From Niastella caeni (GTDB lineage Bacteria; Bacteroidota; Bacteroidia; Chitinophagales; Chitinophagaceae), in contig NZ_STFF01000002.1 of assembly GCF_004834005.1 (NCBI RefSeq), positions 1-64,000 on the forward strand: DNA of 64,000 nt. Reading direction: 5' to 3'. Position numbers and translations under genes: made by a program. Position 1 is the first letter of the stretch, and every line of letters begins with the position of its first letter. Below, one piece after another: positions 26,437 through 34,396 of this stretch. Under the pieces are notes generated by a model. It searched no databases, was not told where the DNA came from, and worked only from the letters and a program-made list of their open reading frames with translations.

Positions 26437-26537
26437 TTTGAAAATTTGAAAATGAGCCAATTTGAAAATGATGGCTCATAAGGGTTCAGATTCATGATCA
26501 AATTTTCAAATTTTCAAATTCACAAATTTTCAAATTC
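26435..26537. repeat. Intergenic inverted-repeat element, copy B
   Basis: The left arm (26435-26453) and the right arm (26502-26520) are the same 19-mers as in copy A. GAGCCA (26454-26459) and TGGCTC (26472-26477) form the inner stem. The element starts at the second base of the rplB stop, and the right arm ends 22 bases before the rpsS ATG. The loop between inner and outer arms differs from copy A. Confidence 0.93.
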
Positions 26538-26542
26538 AAGAT

Positions 26543-26815
26543 ATGGCTCGTTCAATAAAAAAAGGTCCTTATGTAGCCGCCAAGCTGGAGAAAAAAGTAC
26601 TTGGCATTAACGATGGCAAAGTAAAGAAAGGTGTGATCAAGACATGGAGCCGTCGTTCTACCATTACTCCAGATTTTGTAGGTCATACATTTGCTGTGCA
26701 CAATGGCAACAAGTTCATACCAGTATATGTAACCGAATTTATGGTTGGTCATAAGCTGGGTGAGTTTGCTCCCACACGCCAGTTCAAAGGACACTCTAGT
26801 AAAAAAGTTGGTTAA
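26543..26815 (+). CDS. rpsS: 30S ribosomal protein S19
   Basis: S19 is a 30S head protein that forms a complex with S13 near the A-site tRNA. The 90-residue sequence has the family core [37 protein letters not shown] and [15 protein letters not shown]. It lies between copy B of the inverted-repeat element and rplV, which starts 57 bases downstream. Confidence 0.97.
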   Translation: MARSIKKGPYVAAKLEKKVLGINDGKVKKGVIKTWSRRSTITPDFVGHTFAVHNGNKFIPVYVTEFMVGHKLGEFAPTRQFKGHSSKKVG

Positions 26816-26872
26816 TAAAATTTCAATATCCCTGGTTGAAGGACTTGGGATCAGAAATCAGAAATAATAAAA

Positions 26873-27214
26873 ATGGAAGCTGTAGCAAAACTTAGAAACT
26901 ATCCCACATCACCCCGCAGAATGCGTTTGCTGGCTGATGAAATACGTGGTGTTGAAGTGGAAAAAGCATTAGCGTTGTTGGAATTTCATCCGCAACACTC
27001 TGCCACACCGCTGTTTAAATTATTAAAGAGCGCCATTAATAACTGGGAGCAGAAGAACGAAGGACAAAGCGCTGCCGATGCTGGTTTAATTGTGAAGACG
27101 ATCTTTGTTGACGGCGCACGTACTTTAAAAAGAATGTTACCCGCACCGCAAGGCCGTGCATACCGCCTTCGCAAGCGCAGTAACCACGTTACTATAATCG
27201 TTGACGTTAAATAA
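26873..27214 (+). CDS. rplV: 50S ribosomal protein L22
   Basis: L22 contacts all domains of 23S rRNA, and its hairpin lines the exit tunnel near the macrolide site. The 113-residue protein has NYPTSPRRMRLLADEIRG and the hairpin region FVDGARTLKRMLPAPQGRAYRLRKR, split here at LPAPQGRAY. Nothing looks unusual in the tunnel loop. rpsC begins 25 bases downstream, after a short stretch ending in CAAATTTTCAAATT, which may be a half copy of the inverted-repeat arm. Confidence 0.97.
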   Translation: MEAVAKLRNYPTSPRRMRLLADEIRGVEVEKALALLEFHPQHSATPLFKLLKSAINNWEQKNEGQSAADAGLIVKTIFVDGARTLKRMLPAPQGRAYRLRKRSNHVTIIVDVK

Positions 27215-27239
27215 TTAGCAAATTTTCAAATTATAATAA

Positions 27240-28055
27240 ATGGGTCAGAAATGCAATCCTATTGGTGCCAGGTTAGGGATTATCCGCGGTTGGGAATCTA
27301 ACTGGTATGGTAACAAAAAAGATTATTCTACCAAGTTGATCGAGGATAACAAGATCAGAACTTATCTGAATGCCCGTATCAATAAAGGTGGTATCTCTAA
27401 AATCGTTATTGAGCGTACGCTGAATAAACTGATTGTTACCATTCACACTTCCAAACCTGGTATTATCATAGGTAAAGGCGGGAATGAGGTAGATCGCATT
27501 AAAGAAGAGTTGAAAAAACTGACAGGTAAAGAAGATGTGCAGATCAACATCCTTGAAATTCGTCGTCCCGAACTGGATGCCATGATCGTAGGGGATACCA
27601 TCGCCCGTCAGATCGAAAACCGTATCAACTATAAACGCGCCATTAAAATGGCAATCGCTTCTGCACTGCGCATGGGTGCTGAAGGTATAAAAATTAAGAT
27701 CAGCGGTCGTTTGGGTGGTGCTGAAATCGCCCGTACCGAAGAGATCAAACAAGGTCGTACACCATTGCATACCCTGCGTATGGATATCGACTACGCTAAC
27801 GTATTTGCGTTGACTGTTTACGGTAAGATCGGTATCAAAGTATGGATCTGTAAAGGTGAAGTACTGGGTAAAAGAGACCTGAACCCGAACCTCGTAGGTG
27901 GCAAGAGCGATGTGAATGACAGAAGAGACAGAAGAGAAGGTGAAGGTGGTCATGGTGGCGGTGGTCATCACCGTGGTGAAAGAAGAGGTGGTGGCGAAAG
28001 AAGAGGTGGTGGAGATCGCGGCGGCGATCGCAGAGGCGGAGGTGGTCAGCATTAA
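27240..28055 (+). CDS. rpsC: 30S ribosomal protein S3 with Gly/Arg-rich tail
   Basis: S3 is a head protein with a KH domain that forms part of the mRNA entry site and has helicase activity. The core is normal: [13 protein letters not shown], the KH motif [16 protein letters not shown], and the C-terminal [16 protein letters not shown]. After about residue 218 there is a tail of some 50 residues made of Gly, Arg, His and Glu, with repeated GERRGGG and [10 protein letters not shown] units, absent from most S3 proteins. It could bind RNA or be disordered. The tail DNA has direct repeats, so it probably grew by slippage. Confidence 0.97.
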   Translation: MGQKCNPIGARLGIIRGWESNWYGNKKDYSTKLIEDNKIRTYLNARINKGGISKIVIERTLNKLIVTIHTSKPGIIIGKGGNEVDRIKEELKKLTGKEDVQINILEIRRPELDAMIVGDTIARQIENRINYKRAIKMAIASALRMGAEGIKIKISGRLGGAEIARTEEIKQGRTPLHTLRMDIDYANVFALTVYGKIGIKVWICKGEVLGKRDLNPNLVGGKSDVNDRRDRREGEGGHGGGGHHRGERRGGGERRGGGDRGGDRRGGGGQH

Positions 28056-28127
28056 AATAAATGGTGCTGATGTAAGAAGCCCCCCTGGTTAGTTATTAAT
28101 TTTTCTAATTATCAAATTGTTTTATAA

Positions 28128-28547
28128 ATGTTACAGCCTAAAAGAACGAAACACCGCAAAGCGCAGAAGGGTCGCATTCGCGAGGTAGCCAAGCGTGGTA
28201 CTACCATCTCTTTTGGTTCTTTCGGTTTGAAAGCACAGGAAGCTATCTGGTTAACAAATCGCCAGATCGAAGCAGCCCGTCAGGCTATGACCCGCGCTAT
28301 GAAGCGTGAAGGTAATGTTTGGATCCGCATATTTCCCGATAAGCCAATTACCCGTAAGCCACTTGAGGTGAGAATGGGTAAAGGTAAAGGTAACCCTGAG
28401 TTCTGGGCTGCAGTAGTTGAACCAGGTCGCATTTTATTCGAGTGCGATGGTGTAACAGAAGCGGTAGCAAAAGAAGCTCTGGAACTGGCGGCACAGAAAC
28501 TGCCTATCAAAACCAAGTTCATTGTAAGACGCGACTATAGCGCATAA
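28128..28547 (+). CDS. rplP: 50S ribosomal protein L16
   Basis: L16 helps place tRNA in the A and P sites near the peptidyl-transferase centre. The 139-residue protein matches family length and motifs: [36 protein letters not shown] and [20 protein letters not shown]. The conserved Arg in the loop (the hydroxylation target in some bacteria) is present. The stop codon again overlaps the left arm of an inverted-repeat element. Confidence 0.97.
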   Translation: MLQPKRTKHRKAQKGRIREVAKRGTTISFGSFGLKAQEAIWLTNRQIEAARQAMTRAMKREGNVWIRIFPDKPITRKPLEVRMGKGKGNPEFWAAVVEPGRILFECDGVTEAVAKEALELAAQKLPIKTKFIVRRDYSA

Positions 28548-28640
28548 TTTGAAAATTTGAAAATGAGCCAATTTGAAAATGGGTTGGCTCAAACCAAATA
28601 TAATTTTCAAATTTTCAAATTGATAAATTTTCAAATTGAA
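28546..28640. repeat. Intergenic inverted-repeat element, copy C
   Basis: The left arm (28546-28564) and right arm (28603-28621) are identical to those of copies A and B. The inner stem is GAGCCA (28565-28570)/TGGCTC (28585-28590). It begins at the second base of the rplP stop, and the right arm ends 23 bases before the rpmC ATG. Confidence 0.93.
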
Positions 28641-28644
28641 TTAT

Positions 28645-28851
28645 ATGTCAAAGAAAATAGATTTCAATAAAGGCCTGAAGGATATGAGCGAGGCAGATCT
28701 GAAAGCCCGGATCCAGGAGGATGAACTGCGGTTGAAAAAGCTGGAGTTTGCTCATGCAATCTCTCCGCTTGAAAATCCGATGAGCATTCGGGATCTGCGC
28801 AAAGATGTAGCCCGTTTAAAAACTGAACTCAGAAAAAGAGAACTGGCTTAA
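28645..28851 (+). CDS. rpmC: 50S ribosomal protein L29
   Basis: L29 is a small helical-hairpin protein at the tunnel exit next to L23. The ATG at 28645 gives 68 residues starting MSKKIDFNKGLKDMSEADL; a TTG nine bases upstream is inside the repeat element and rejected. The helix containing LENPMSIRDLRKDVARLKTE is the family core. It is slightly longer than the E. coli protein, as in other Bacteroidota. Confidence 0.94.
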   Translation: MSKKIDFNKGLKDMSEADLKARIQEDELRLKKLEFAHAISPLENPMSIRDLRKDVARLKTELRKRELA

Positions 28852-28933
28852 TCTGCGAATGTGAAGGGCAGTGAGGAAGAAAAAGCAGGGTAGGGCATTC
28901 ACAGACTAATTTTCAACTTTTCAAATAGCAATA

Positions 28934-29191
28934 ATGTTAGACAGAAATTTGCGTAAAACGAGAACAGGGGTTGTTACCAGCAACAGAATGGATAAAACCA
29001 TAACTGTAGCGGTAGAAAGAAAAGTAAAACACCCTATCTATGGTAAGTTCGTTAAAAAGACTACCAAATTCCATGCTCATGATGAAAAAAATGAGTGCAC
29101 CATAGGCGACACTGTTCGTATTATGGAAACCCGTCCCCTGAGCAAAACTAAGCGCTGGAGACTGGTAGAAGTAGTGGAAAAAGCGAAGTAA
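28934..29191 (+). CDS. rpsQ: 30S ribosomal protein S17
   Basis: S17 is a primary rRNA-binding protein of the 30S body. The 85-residue OB-fold protein has [39 protein letters not shown] and the ending [19 protein letters not shown], all typical. It is followed by a 136-base gap with degenerate GCTGTTAGCAGC/GCTGAGAGCTAAAAGCT words ahead of rplN. Confidence 0.97.
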   Translation: MLDRNLRKTRTGVVTSNRMDKTITVAVERKVKHPIYGKFVKKTTKFHAHDEKNECTIGDTVRIMETRPLSKTKRWRLVEVVEKAK

Positions 29192-29327
29192 TATAGCTGT
29201 TAGCAGCAAGCCAATGCCTGTTAGCTAACGACGATTTTAAATAAATTTTTAATCATTCGCTATAAGTCCCGTCCCGGTAACTATCGGAAGCATCGGGGCT
29301 GAAGGCTGAGAGCTAAAAGCTAAAAAA

Positions 29328-29696
29328 ATGATTCAGCAAGAGTCCAGATTAAATGTAGCTGATAACAGTGGCGCTAAGGAAGTACTGTGTATCCGTGTAC
29401 TGGGAAACAGCGGCCAGGATTATGCCAAAATAGGCGATAAAATTGTAGTAACCGTAAAGGATGCTATTCCTGCCGGCGGTATTAAAAAAGGCACTGTTAC
29501 CAAAGCCGTAATTGTTCGTACCAAGAACAAATTACGCCGCAAAGACGGATCTTATATCCGGTTTGATGACAATGCCGTAGTGTTGTTGAATCAGTCTGAT
29601 GAGCCTCGCGGTACCCGTATTTTCGGACCCGTTGCCAGAGAGTTGCGTGATAAAGGATACATGAAGATTATTTCTTTGGCTCCGGAAGTATTATAA
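29328..29696 (+). CDS. rplN: 50S ribosomal protein L14
   Basis: L14 sits at the subunit interface and helps form intersubunit bridge B8. The 122-residue length is exactly the family standard. It has [36 protein letters not shown] and [20 protein letters not shown]. The upstream gap holds word repeats, as does the 114-base gap downstream before rplX. Confidence 0.97.
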   Translation: MIQQESRLNVADNSGAKEVLCIRVLGNSGQDYAKIGDKIVVTVKDAIPAGGIKKGTVTKAVIVRTKNKLRRKDGSYIRFDDNAVVLLNQSDEPRGTRIFGPVARELRDKGYMKIISLAPEVL

Positions 29697-29810
29697 AAGC
29701 AAAACGCCAAAGGCTCAACGCTGAACGCCTTTGGATAAAATATACAAACTTGTAAACAGCGTTATGCATTCCGCGTTAAGCGTTGTGCGTTCCGCGTTAA
29801 GCTTTAAAAA
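29697..29810. repeat. Word repeats between rplN and rplX
   Basis: GCGTTATGCATTCCGCGTTAAGC and GTTGTGCGTTCCGCGTTAAGC are two adjacent copies of one unit, written here as overlapping words GCGTTATGCATTCCGCG and CGTTGTGCGTTCCGCG. The left part (CGCCAAAGGCTCAACGCTGAACGCC) holds the complementary GCG/CGC words. The same word family fills the rplX-rplE gap. Confidence 0.75.
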
Positions 29811-30149
29811 ATGAGCAACAGATTCAAACCGAAGTTTAATATTAAAAAAGGCGATACCGTAGTAGTTATTGCCGGTGATGATAAAGACGCTAAAAAGCCC
29901 CGCAAGGTATTGGAAGTGTTTCCAGAGAAATCCCGCGTGCTGGTTGAAGGCGTGAACATTGTTACCCGCCATACCAAACCTTCGGCTCGTAACACGCGTG
30001 GTGGCATTGTAAAGAAAGAAGCTGCCATTCACATTTCTAATGTGATGTTATGGGATGCCAAGGCCGGAGCAGGTGTGAAAGTAAAGCGTACCCGTGAAGA
30101 GGGTAAGCTGGTGCGTGTGTCTAAAAAATCTGGCGAAGCTATAAAATAA
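29811..30149 (+). CDS. rplX: 50S ribosomal protein L24
   Basis: L24 starts assembly of the 50S subunit. The 112-residue protein contains the KOW motif in IKKGDTVVVIAGDDKD and the GVNIVTRHTKP block, followed by the usual HISNVMLWD. The C terminus is basic (VRVSKKSGEAIK). It is preceded and followed by word-repeat gaps of the GCGTTA type. Confidence 0.97.
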   Translation: MSNRFKPKFNIKKGDTVVVIAGDDKDAKKPRKVLEVFPEKSRVLVEGVNIVTRHTKPSARNTRGGIVKKEAAIHISNVMLWDAKAGAGVKVKRTREEGKLVRVSKKSGEAIK

Positions 30150-30281
30150 ACGCTAAAGGCATAATGCGGAACGCAAACTGCTGAAAGCCCTAAGTTTAAT
30201 ATAGAAAGAGTAACTATCGATTATCAATTGCGTTATGCTGTTTGCGATAAGCATTAAACATAACGCGCTAAGCTAAATAAA
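30150..30281. repeat. Word repeats between rplX and rplE
   Basis: The gap holds CGCTAAAGGCATAATGCGG, TGCGTTATGCTGTTTGCG and AACATAACGCGCTAAGC, related to the rplN-rplX repeats and partly self-complementary (GCGTTATG with CATAACGC). Confidence 0.7.
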
Positions 30282-30851
30282 ATGAGTACAACAAAATATA
30301 GTCCAAGGCTGGCAGACAAGTACAAAAAAGAAGTTGTACCTGCTTTAATGAAACGTTTCTCTTACGGCACGGTGATGCAGGTTCCCCGTTTGGAAAAAAT
30401 TTGCATCAACCGCGGTGTGAACGGAGCCGTTTCTGACAAAAAGCTCGTGGATGTGGCCATTGATGAGCTGACAATGATCTCTGGCCAGAAGGCTATTCCT
30501 ACAATGTCTAAAAAAGACATTTCGAACTTTAAATTGCGTAAGAACATGCCTATCGGCGCCCGCGTAACTTTGCGTGGTACCAAAATGTACGAGTTTCTCG
30601 ACAGGCTGATCGCTACTGCATTGCCTCGTGTACGTGACTTCAAAGGGATCAATGATAAAGCGTTCGACGGTCGTGGTAACTATACATTAGGCGTTACCGA
30701 ACAGATCATCTTCCCTGAGATCGACATCGACAAGGTGAACAAGATCACTGGTATGGATATTACGTTTGTAACTACTGCCCAAACCAACGAAGAAGCTTTT
30801 GAGTTGTTGAAAGAACTGGGCATGCCGTTCAAAGGAGTGAAGAAAGACTAA
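30282..30851 (+). CDS. rplE: 50S ribosomal protein L5
   Basis: L5 is part of the 5S RNP in the central protuberance and touches P-site tRNA. The 189-residue protein has [37 protein letters not shown] and [18 protein letters not shown] split by normal loops, and [15 protein letters not shown]. Nothing is unusual. rpsN follows after 60 bases. Confidence 0.97.
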   Translation: MSTTKYSPRLADKYKKEVVPALMKRFSYGTVMQVPRLEKICINRGVNGAVSDKKLVDVAIDELTMISGQKAIPTMSKKDISNFKLRKNMPIGARVTLRGTKMYEFLDRLIATALPRVRDFKGINDKAFDGRGNYTLGVTEQIIFPEIDIDKVNKITGMDITFVTTAQTNEEAFELLKELGMPFKGVKKD

Positions 30852-30911
30852 GAAACCGGGAGCAGATCCCGAAATCTATACATTCAGAAATCTCAAAACG
30901 TAAAATAAATT

Positions 30912-31181
30912 ATGGCTAAAGAGTCAGTTAAAGCCAGACAAAGGAAAAGAGAACGTATGGTAGCGCAACATGCTGAAAAACGTGCTGCCCTGAAAGCTGC
31001 CGGCGATTGGAAAGCTTTAGATGAAATGCCGAAGAATTCTTCGAAAGTTCGTCTGAAAAACCGTTGCCAGTTAACCGGTCGTCCAAAAGGGTATATCCGT
31101 TATTTTGGCGTGAGTCGTGTTACGTTCCGTGATATGGCGTTGGCGGGTAAAATTCCAGGCGTAAGAAAAGCTTCCTGGTAA
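30912..31181 (+). CDS. rpsN: 30S ribosomal protein S14 (zinc-independent form)
   Basis: S14 is a late-assembling 30S head protein. The 89-residue length and the single Cys in [19 protein letters not shown] show the C-minus, zinc-free type; the short zinc form would have two CxxC motifs. The C-terminal [11 protein letters not shown] is the universal ending. The gene is in its normal position between rplE and rpsH. Confidence 0.97.
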   Translation: MAKESVKARQRKRERMVAQHAEKRAALKAAGDWKALDEMPKNSSKVRLKNRCQLTGRPKGYIRYFGVSRVTFRDMALAGKIPGVRKASW

Positions 31182-31281
31182 GGCAAGGCACAAAGTGCAA
31201 GCCTCTCAAACTAAAAGAGCAAGCCTGTAATCAGGGACTACTCTTGAATAAAATTATAAAACTGAATTAATTTAAATAGAC

Positions 31282-31680
31282 ATGGTTACTGATCCCATAG
31301 CAGACTTCCTGACGAGAGTTCGTAATGCTCAGATGGCTGGCCACCGGATTGTTGAGATCCCGGCTTCTAATCTGAAAAAACGTATTACTGAAATACTGTA
31401 TGATCAGGGATACATTCTGAAATACAAATTTGAGGATGATAACAAACAAGGCCTTATAAAAATAGCCCTGAAGTACGATCCTCAAAGTAAAGAGCCTGCT
31501 ATTAAATCTCTTGAAAGAGTTAGCCGTCCGGGTTTACGTCAGTACGCCAGCCCTGCTGAATTCAAAAGAGTGAAAAATGGTTTGGGTGTTGCTATAGTTA
31601 GCACATCTCAAGGTGTAATGACCGACAAGCAGGCCAAAAGCCAAAACGTTGGCGGCGAAGTTCTTTGCTACATCTATTAA
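31282..31680 (+). CDS. rpsH: 30S ribosomal protein S8
   Basis: S8 is a central 16S rRNA-binding protein and in some bacteria the spc operon repressor. The 132-residue protein has VTDPIADFLTRVRNAQ, IPASNLKKRITEIL and the C-terminal AIVSTSQGVMTDKQAKSQN with GGEVLCYIY. It is separated from rplF by a 204-base gap that holds the variant inverted-repeat element. Confidence 0.97.
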   Translation: MVTDPIADFLTRVRNAQMAGHRIVEIPASNLKKRITEILYDQGYILKYKFEDDNKQGLIKIALKYDPQSKEPAIKSLERVSRPGLRQYASPAEFKRVKNGLGVAIVSTSQGVMTDKQAKSQNVGGEVLCYIY

Positions 31681-31884
31681 TTAGCTAATTAGCAAATTTG
31701 AAAATTTGAAAATGGAATTGACGAAATTCCATCATACATCACGAAGGTGAGTTTCAAATTTTCAAATTCTCTGATTGATAAATTTCGGGTTGGTTAAATG
31801 ACAATTAAGTTTTCTATACGGAACTGAACACGTTTAACCAGATGCAATTATCAAATTTTCAAATTATTAAATTTTCAAATTACT
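31681..31884. repeat. Intergenic inverted-repeat element, variant copy D
   Basis: The arm AATTTGAAAATTTGAAAAT (31695-31713) is the same as in copies A-C. Its partner TTTCAAATTTTCAAATT at 31752-31768 is slightly shorter. The inner stem has changed to GGAATT (31714-31719)/AATTCC (31725-31730), keeping complementarity with other bases. Further TTTTCAAATT words precede rplF (31852-31881). Confidence 0.88.
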
Positions 31885-32439
31885 ATGTCTCGTATAGGTA
31901 AAAAACCGGTACCAGTTACAACTGGTGTTACAATCACAGTAAGTGCTGACAATGTGATCACTGTTAAAGGGCCTAAAGGTGAATTGAAACAAGTCATCGA
32001 CCGGGATATCAAAGCCGAAGTAAAAGACGGCGAAGTATTATTTACTCGTCCTACCGATCAGATCCGTCACCGTGCATTGCATGGTTTGTACCGCGCGCTG
32101 ATTGCCAATATGGTGAAAGGTGTTACTGAAGGATTTACAAAGAAACTGGAGCTGGTAGGGGTAGGTTATAAAGCAAGCAATCAGGGTAACCTGCTGGATC
32201 TGTCACTGGGTTATTCTCACAATATTTTATTCGAAGTTCCAAAAGAATTGAAAGTTGTTACCGCTCAGGAAAAAGGGGAGAACCCCAAAATTACCCTGGA
32301 AGGTATTGACAAACAATTACTGGGACAGGTTGCCGCTAAATTACGCAGCTTACGTAAACCTGAGCCGTACAAAGGAAAAGGTGTTAAATACGTTGGCGAA
32401 GTTATTCGTCGTAAAGCTGGTAAAGCAGCGGGTAAGTAA
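31885..32439 (+). CDS. rplF: 50S ribosomal protein L6
   Basis: L6 lies near the factor-binding site. The 184-residue protein has two similar domains with MSRIGKKPVPV, a KGPKGEL motif in domain 1 and the C-terminal RKPEPYKGKGVKYVGEVIRRK. The family residues are all in place, and nothing is unusual. The next gap has a 10-bp hairpin of TAATGTGC words. Confidence 0.97.
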   Translation: MSRIGKKPVPVTTGVTITVSADNVITVKGPKGELKQVIDRDIKAEVKDGEVLFTRPTDQIRHRALHGLYRALIANMVKGVTEGFTKKLELVGVGYKASNQGNLLDLSLGYSHNILFEVPKELKVVTAQEKGENPKITLEGIDKQLLGQVAAKLRSLRKPEPYKGKGVKYVGEVIRRKAGKAAGK

Positions 32440-32450
32440 TTGGCTAATGC

Positions 32451-32484
32451 GATAATGTGCTAATTAGCTAATTGGCACATTATC
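32451..32484. repeat. Hairpin of TAATGTGC words between rplF and rplR
   Basis: GATAATGTGC (32451-32460) and GCACATTATC (32475-32484) form a perfect 10-bp stem around TAATTAGCTAATTG. The words resemble those at 22740-22780 and 46820-46855. Confidence 0.85.
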
Positions 32485-32559
32485 CATTATCGGATTATCA
32501 CAATTTCAAATTATCAAATTGGCCTTCCGGCAGCATCGGAGGGCATTAAAATAAAAGCA

Positions 32560-32913
32560 ATGAATACCAAATTAGAACAAAGGCAGAAGATTCGCTACCG
32601 CATTCGCAAGAAGATTGCCGGTACCGCTACAAAGCCCCGGTTAGCCATATTTCGTAGCAATAGCGATATCTATGCTCAGCTAATTGATGACGACAAAGGT
32701 TTTACATTGGCTGCTGCCTCTTCACGTGATAAGGATATCAGTGCACAAAAAGTGACCAAGGTTGAAAAAAGCAAACTGGTTGGCCAGGCTATTGCCCGCA
32801 AAGCAAAAGAAGTTGGCATTACCAATATCGTTTTTGACCGTGGTGGTAACCTGTATCATGGCCGTGTGCAAGGTGTTGCTGAAGGTGCTCGCGAAGGCGG
32901 TCTTCAATTTTAA
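32560..32913 (+). CDS. rplR: 50S ribosomal protein L18
   Basis: L18 binds 5S rRNA in the central protuberance. The 117-residue protein has RQKIRYRIRKKIAGTATKPRL near the N terminus, split as RYRIRKKIAGTATKPRL, LAIFRSNSDIYAQLID and the C-terminal GVAEGAREGGLQF. Normal length and position; rpsE follows after 42 bases. Confidence 0.97.
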   Translation: MNTKLEQRQKIRYRIRKKIAGTATKPRLAIFRSNSDIYAQLIDDDKGFTLAAASSRDKDISAQKVTKVEKSKLVGQAIARKAKEVGITNIVFDRGGNLYHGRVQGVAEGAREGGLQF

Positions 32914-32955
32914 ACAGTTCACATTTTACAATTCCGATAATTTCAAATAGAAATA

Positions 32956-33474
32956 ATGGCAAAAGTTAATTTAAACAGGGTTAAAGCCGGCGATATTGAG
33001 CTGAAAGAGAAGGTGGTGGCTATTAACCGCGTTGTAAAAACAACCAAAGGTGGTCGCGCTTTTAGTTTTTCTGCCCTGGTAGTAGTAGGTAACGGAAATG
33101 GTGTTGTAGGTCATGGTCTTGGAAAAGCAAAAGAAGTACAGGAAGCAATTACCAAAGGCATTGAAGACGCCAAAAAGAACCTGATCAAAGTGCCTATCAT
33201 GCACGGAACTATTCCCCACGACCAATGGGCTAAAGAAGGTGCTGCCAAAGTATTGGTGAAACCTGCCGCTCATGGTACTGGTGTGATCGCCGGAGGCAGT
33301 ATGCGTGCTGTGCTGGAAAGCGCCGGTATTACTGACGTTCTGGCCAAGTCACTGGGTTCTGCTAACCCCCACAACGTGGTGAAAGCAACCTTCAAAGCAT
33401 TGGCTTTGTTGCGTGAACCGGTTACTGTTGCCCGTCAGCGCAAACTGAACCTGAAGAAAGTATTTAACGGATAA
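32956..33474 (+). CDS. rpsE: 30S ribosomal protein S5
   Basis: S5 is at the mRNA entry and influences accuracy. The 172-residue protein has the double-stranded-RNA-binding region [21 protein letters not shown] (here [17 protein letters not shown]), the loop [16 protein letters not shown], and [18 protein letters not shown]. The spectinomycin loop (residues about 20-30) looks wild type. rpmD follows after 49 bases. Confidence 0.97.
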   Translation: MAKVNLNRVKAGDIELKEKVVAINRVVKTTKGGRAFSFSALVVVGNGNGVVGHGLGKAKEVQEAITKGIEDAKKNLIKVPIMHGTIPHDQWAKEGAAKVLVKPAAHGTGVIAGGSMRAVLESAGITDVLAKSLGSANPHNVVKATFKALALLREPVTVARQRKLNLKKVFNG

Positions 33475-33523
33475 TGTCGAACCGGTAAATCGGTAATCGG
33501 CAATCATAACTGAGTTGAAAATC

Positions 33524-33706
33524 ATGAAAAAGATTAAAATAACTTTAGTAAAAAGTCCTATTGACAGACCTGAGCGCCAGAAATTAACTTTGCAGGCGCT
33601 GGGTTTAAATAAGACCAACGCTTCGAAAGAAGTTGAAGCTACTCCTCAAATACTGGGTATGGTTCGCAAAGTAACGCACCTGGTGAAAGTTGAAGAACTG
33701 GCTTAA
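33524..33706 (+). CDS. rpmD: 50S ribosomal protein L30
   Basis: L30 is a small 50S protein that many bacteria have as a 58-60 residue form. The ATG at 33524 gives 60 residues starting MKKIKITLVKSPIDRPERQK; a TTG nine bases earlier is not needed. The block TLQALGLNKTNASKEVEAT and the ending VRKVTHLVKVEEL match. rplO follows after 163 bases. Confidence 0.95.
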   Translation: MKKIKITLVKSPIDRPERQKLTLQALGLNKTNASKEVEATPQILGMVRKVTHLVKVEELA

Positions 33707-33869
33707 TCAATTAGCTAATTGGCCAAATTCTAATAAAAAGCAGTCATTCTAACCAGATTGATTGCTTTTGATATTAGTAAATCATTAATTTCGCGCGGCT
33801 TTTAATTAGCAAAATATCATATTAACAAAAAGCGAGGGGCGATTCCCCGTTAAGTAAAAATCAACAACA

Positions 33870-34319
33870 ATGAAATTACATGAGTTAAAGCCTGCCAAAG
33901 GCGCAACGCACAGAGAAAAACGTTTAGGTCGTGGTGAAGCTTCCGGTAAAGGTGGTACTTCTACAAAAGGTAACAAAGGGGGCCAGAGCCGTGCAGGTTA
34001 TCAACGCAGAAATGCACATGAAGGTGGTCAGATGCCTATTCAACGTCGTTTGCCAAAACGTGGCTTTAAAAATCCTTTCCGTGTTGAATATAAAGTATTT
34101 AATCTGGGTCAGGTAGACCACCTGGTTGAGAAATATGAACTTTCAGAATTTTCTCATGAAAGTCTGAGAGAAGTTGGTCTGGTTAGCCAAACAGATATAA
34201 TAAAAATATTAGGTAACGGCGAGCTGAAGAGCAAAGTAGCTTTCAAAGTAAGTGCTATCAGTGAGAAAGCAAAACAGGCGGTTGAAGCTGCCGGTGGTTC
34301 AGTAGAATTGGTAAAGTAA
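33870..34319 (+). CDS. rplO: 50S ribosomal protein L15
   Basis: L15 is a late-assembly 50S protein with a long basic N-terminal extension. The 149 residues include MKLHELKPAKGATHREKRLG, the Gly-rich segment GKGGTSTKGNKGGQSRAG, and the typical MPIQRRLPKRGFKN. The globular part ends with AAGGSVELVK. An intrinsic terminator separates it from secY. Confidence 0.97.
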   Translation: MKLHELKPAKGATHREKRLGRGEASGKGGTSTKGNKGGQSRAGYQRRNAHEGGQMPIQRRLPKRGFKNPFRVEYKVFNLGQVDHLVEKYELSEFSHESLREVGLVSQTDIIKILGNGELKSKVAFKVSAISEKAKQAVEAAGGSVELVK

Positions 34320-34336
34320 TTTTGTGTAACTTGCAT

Positions 34337-34363
34337 AGACGCATTAAAAGTGCGTCTTTTTTA
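34337..34363 (+). terminator. Terminator between rplO and secY
   Basis: AGACGCA/TGCGTCT with a TTAAAAG loop is followed by TTTTTTA. If active, it reduces secY expression relative to the r-proteins. Confidence 0.82.
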
Positions 34364-34396
34364 TTTTGAGGGACTTCTAAAAATCTTGGCAAATCC

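Noticed and set aside
27273..28052. Long minus-strand frame opposite rpsC
   Set aside because: It lies fully inside rpsC and is rich in Thr/Ser/Phe, as expected from the complement of a Gly/Arg-rich gene.
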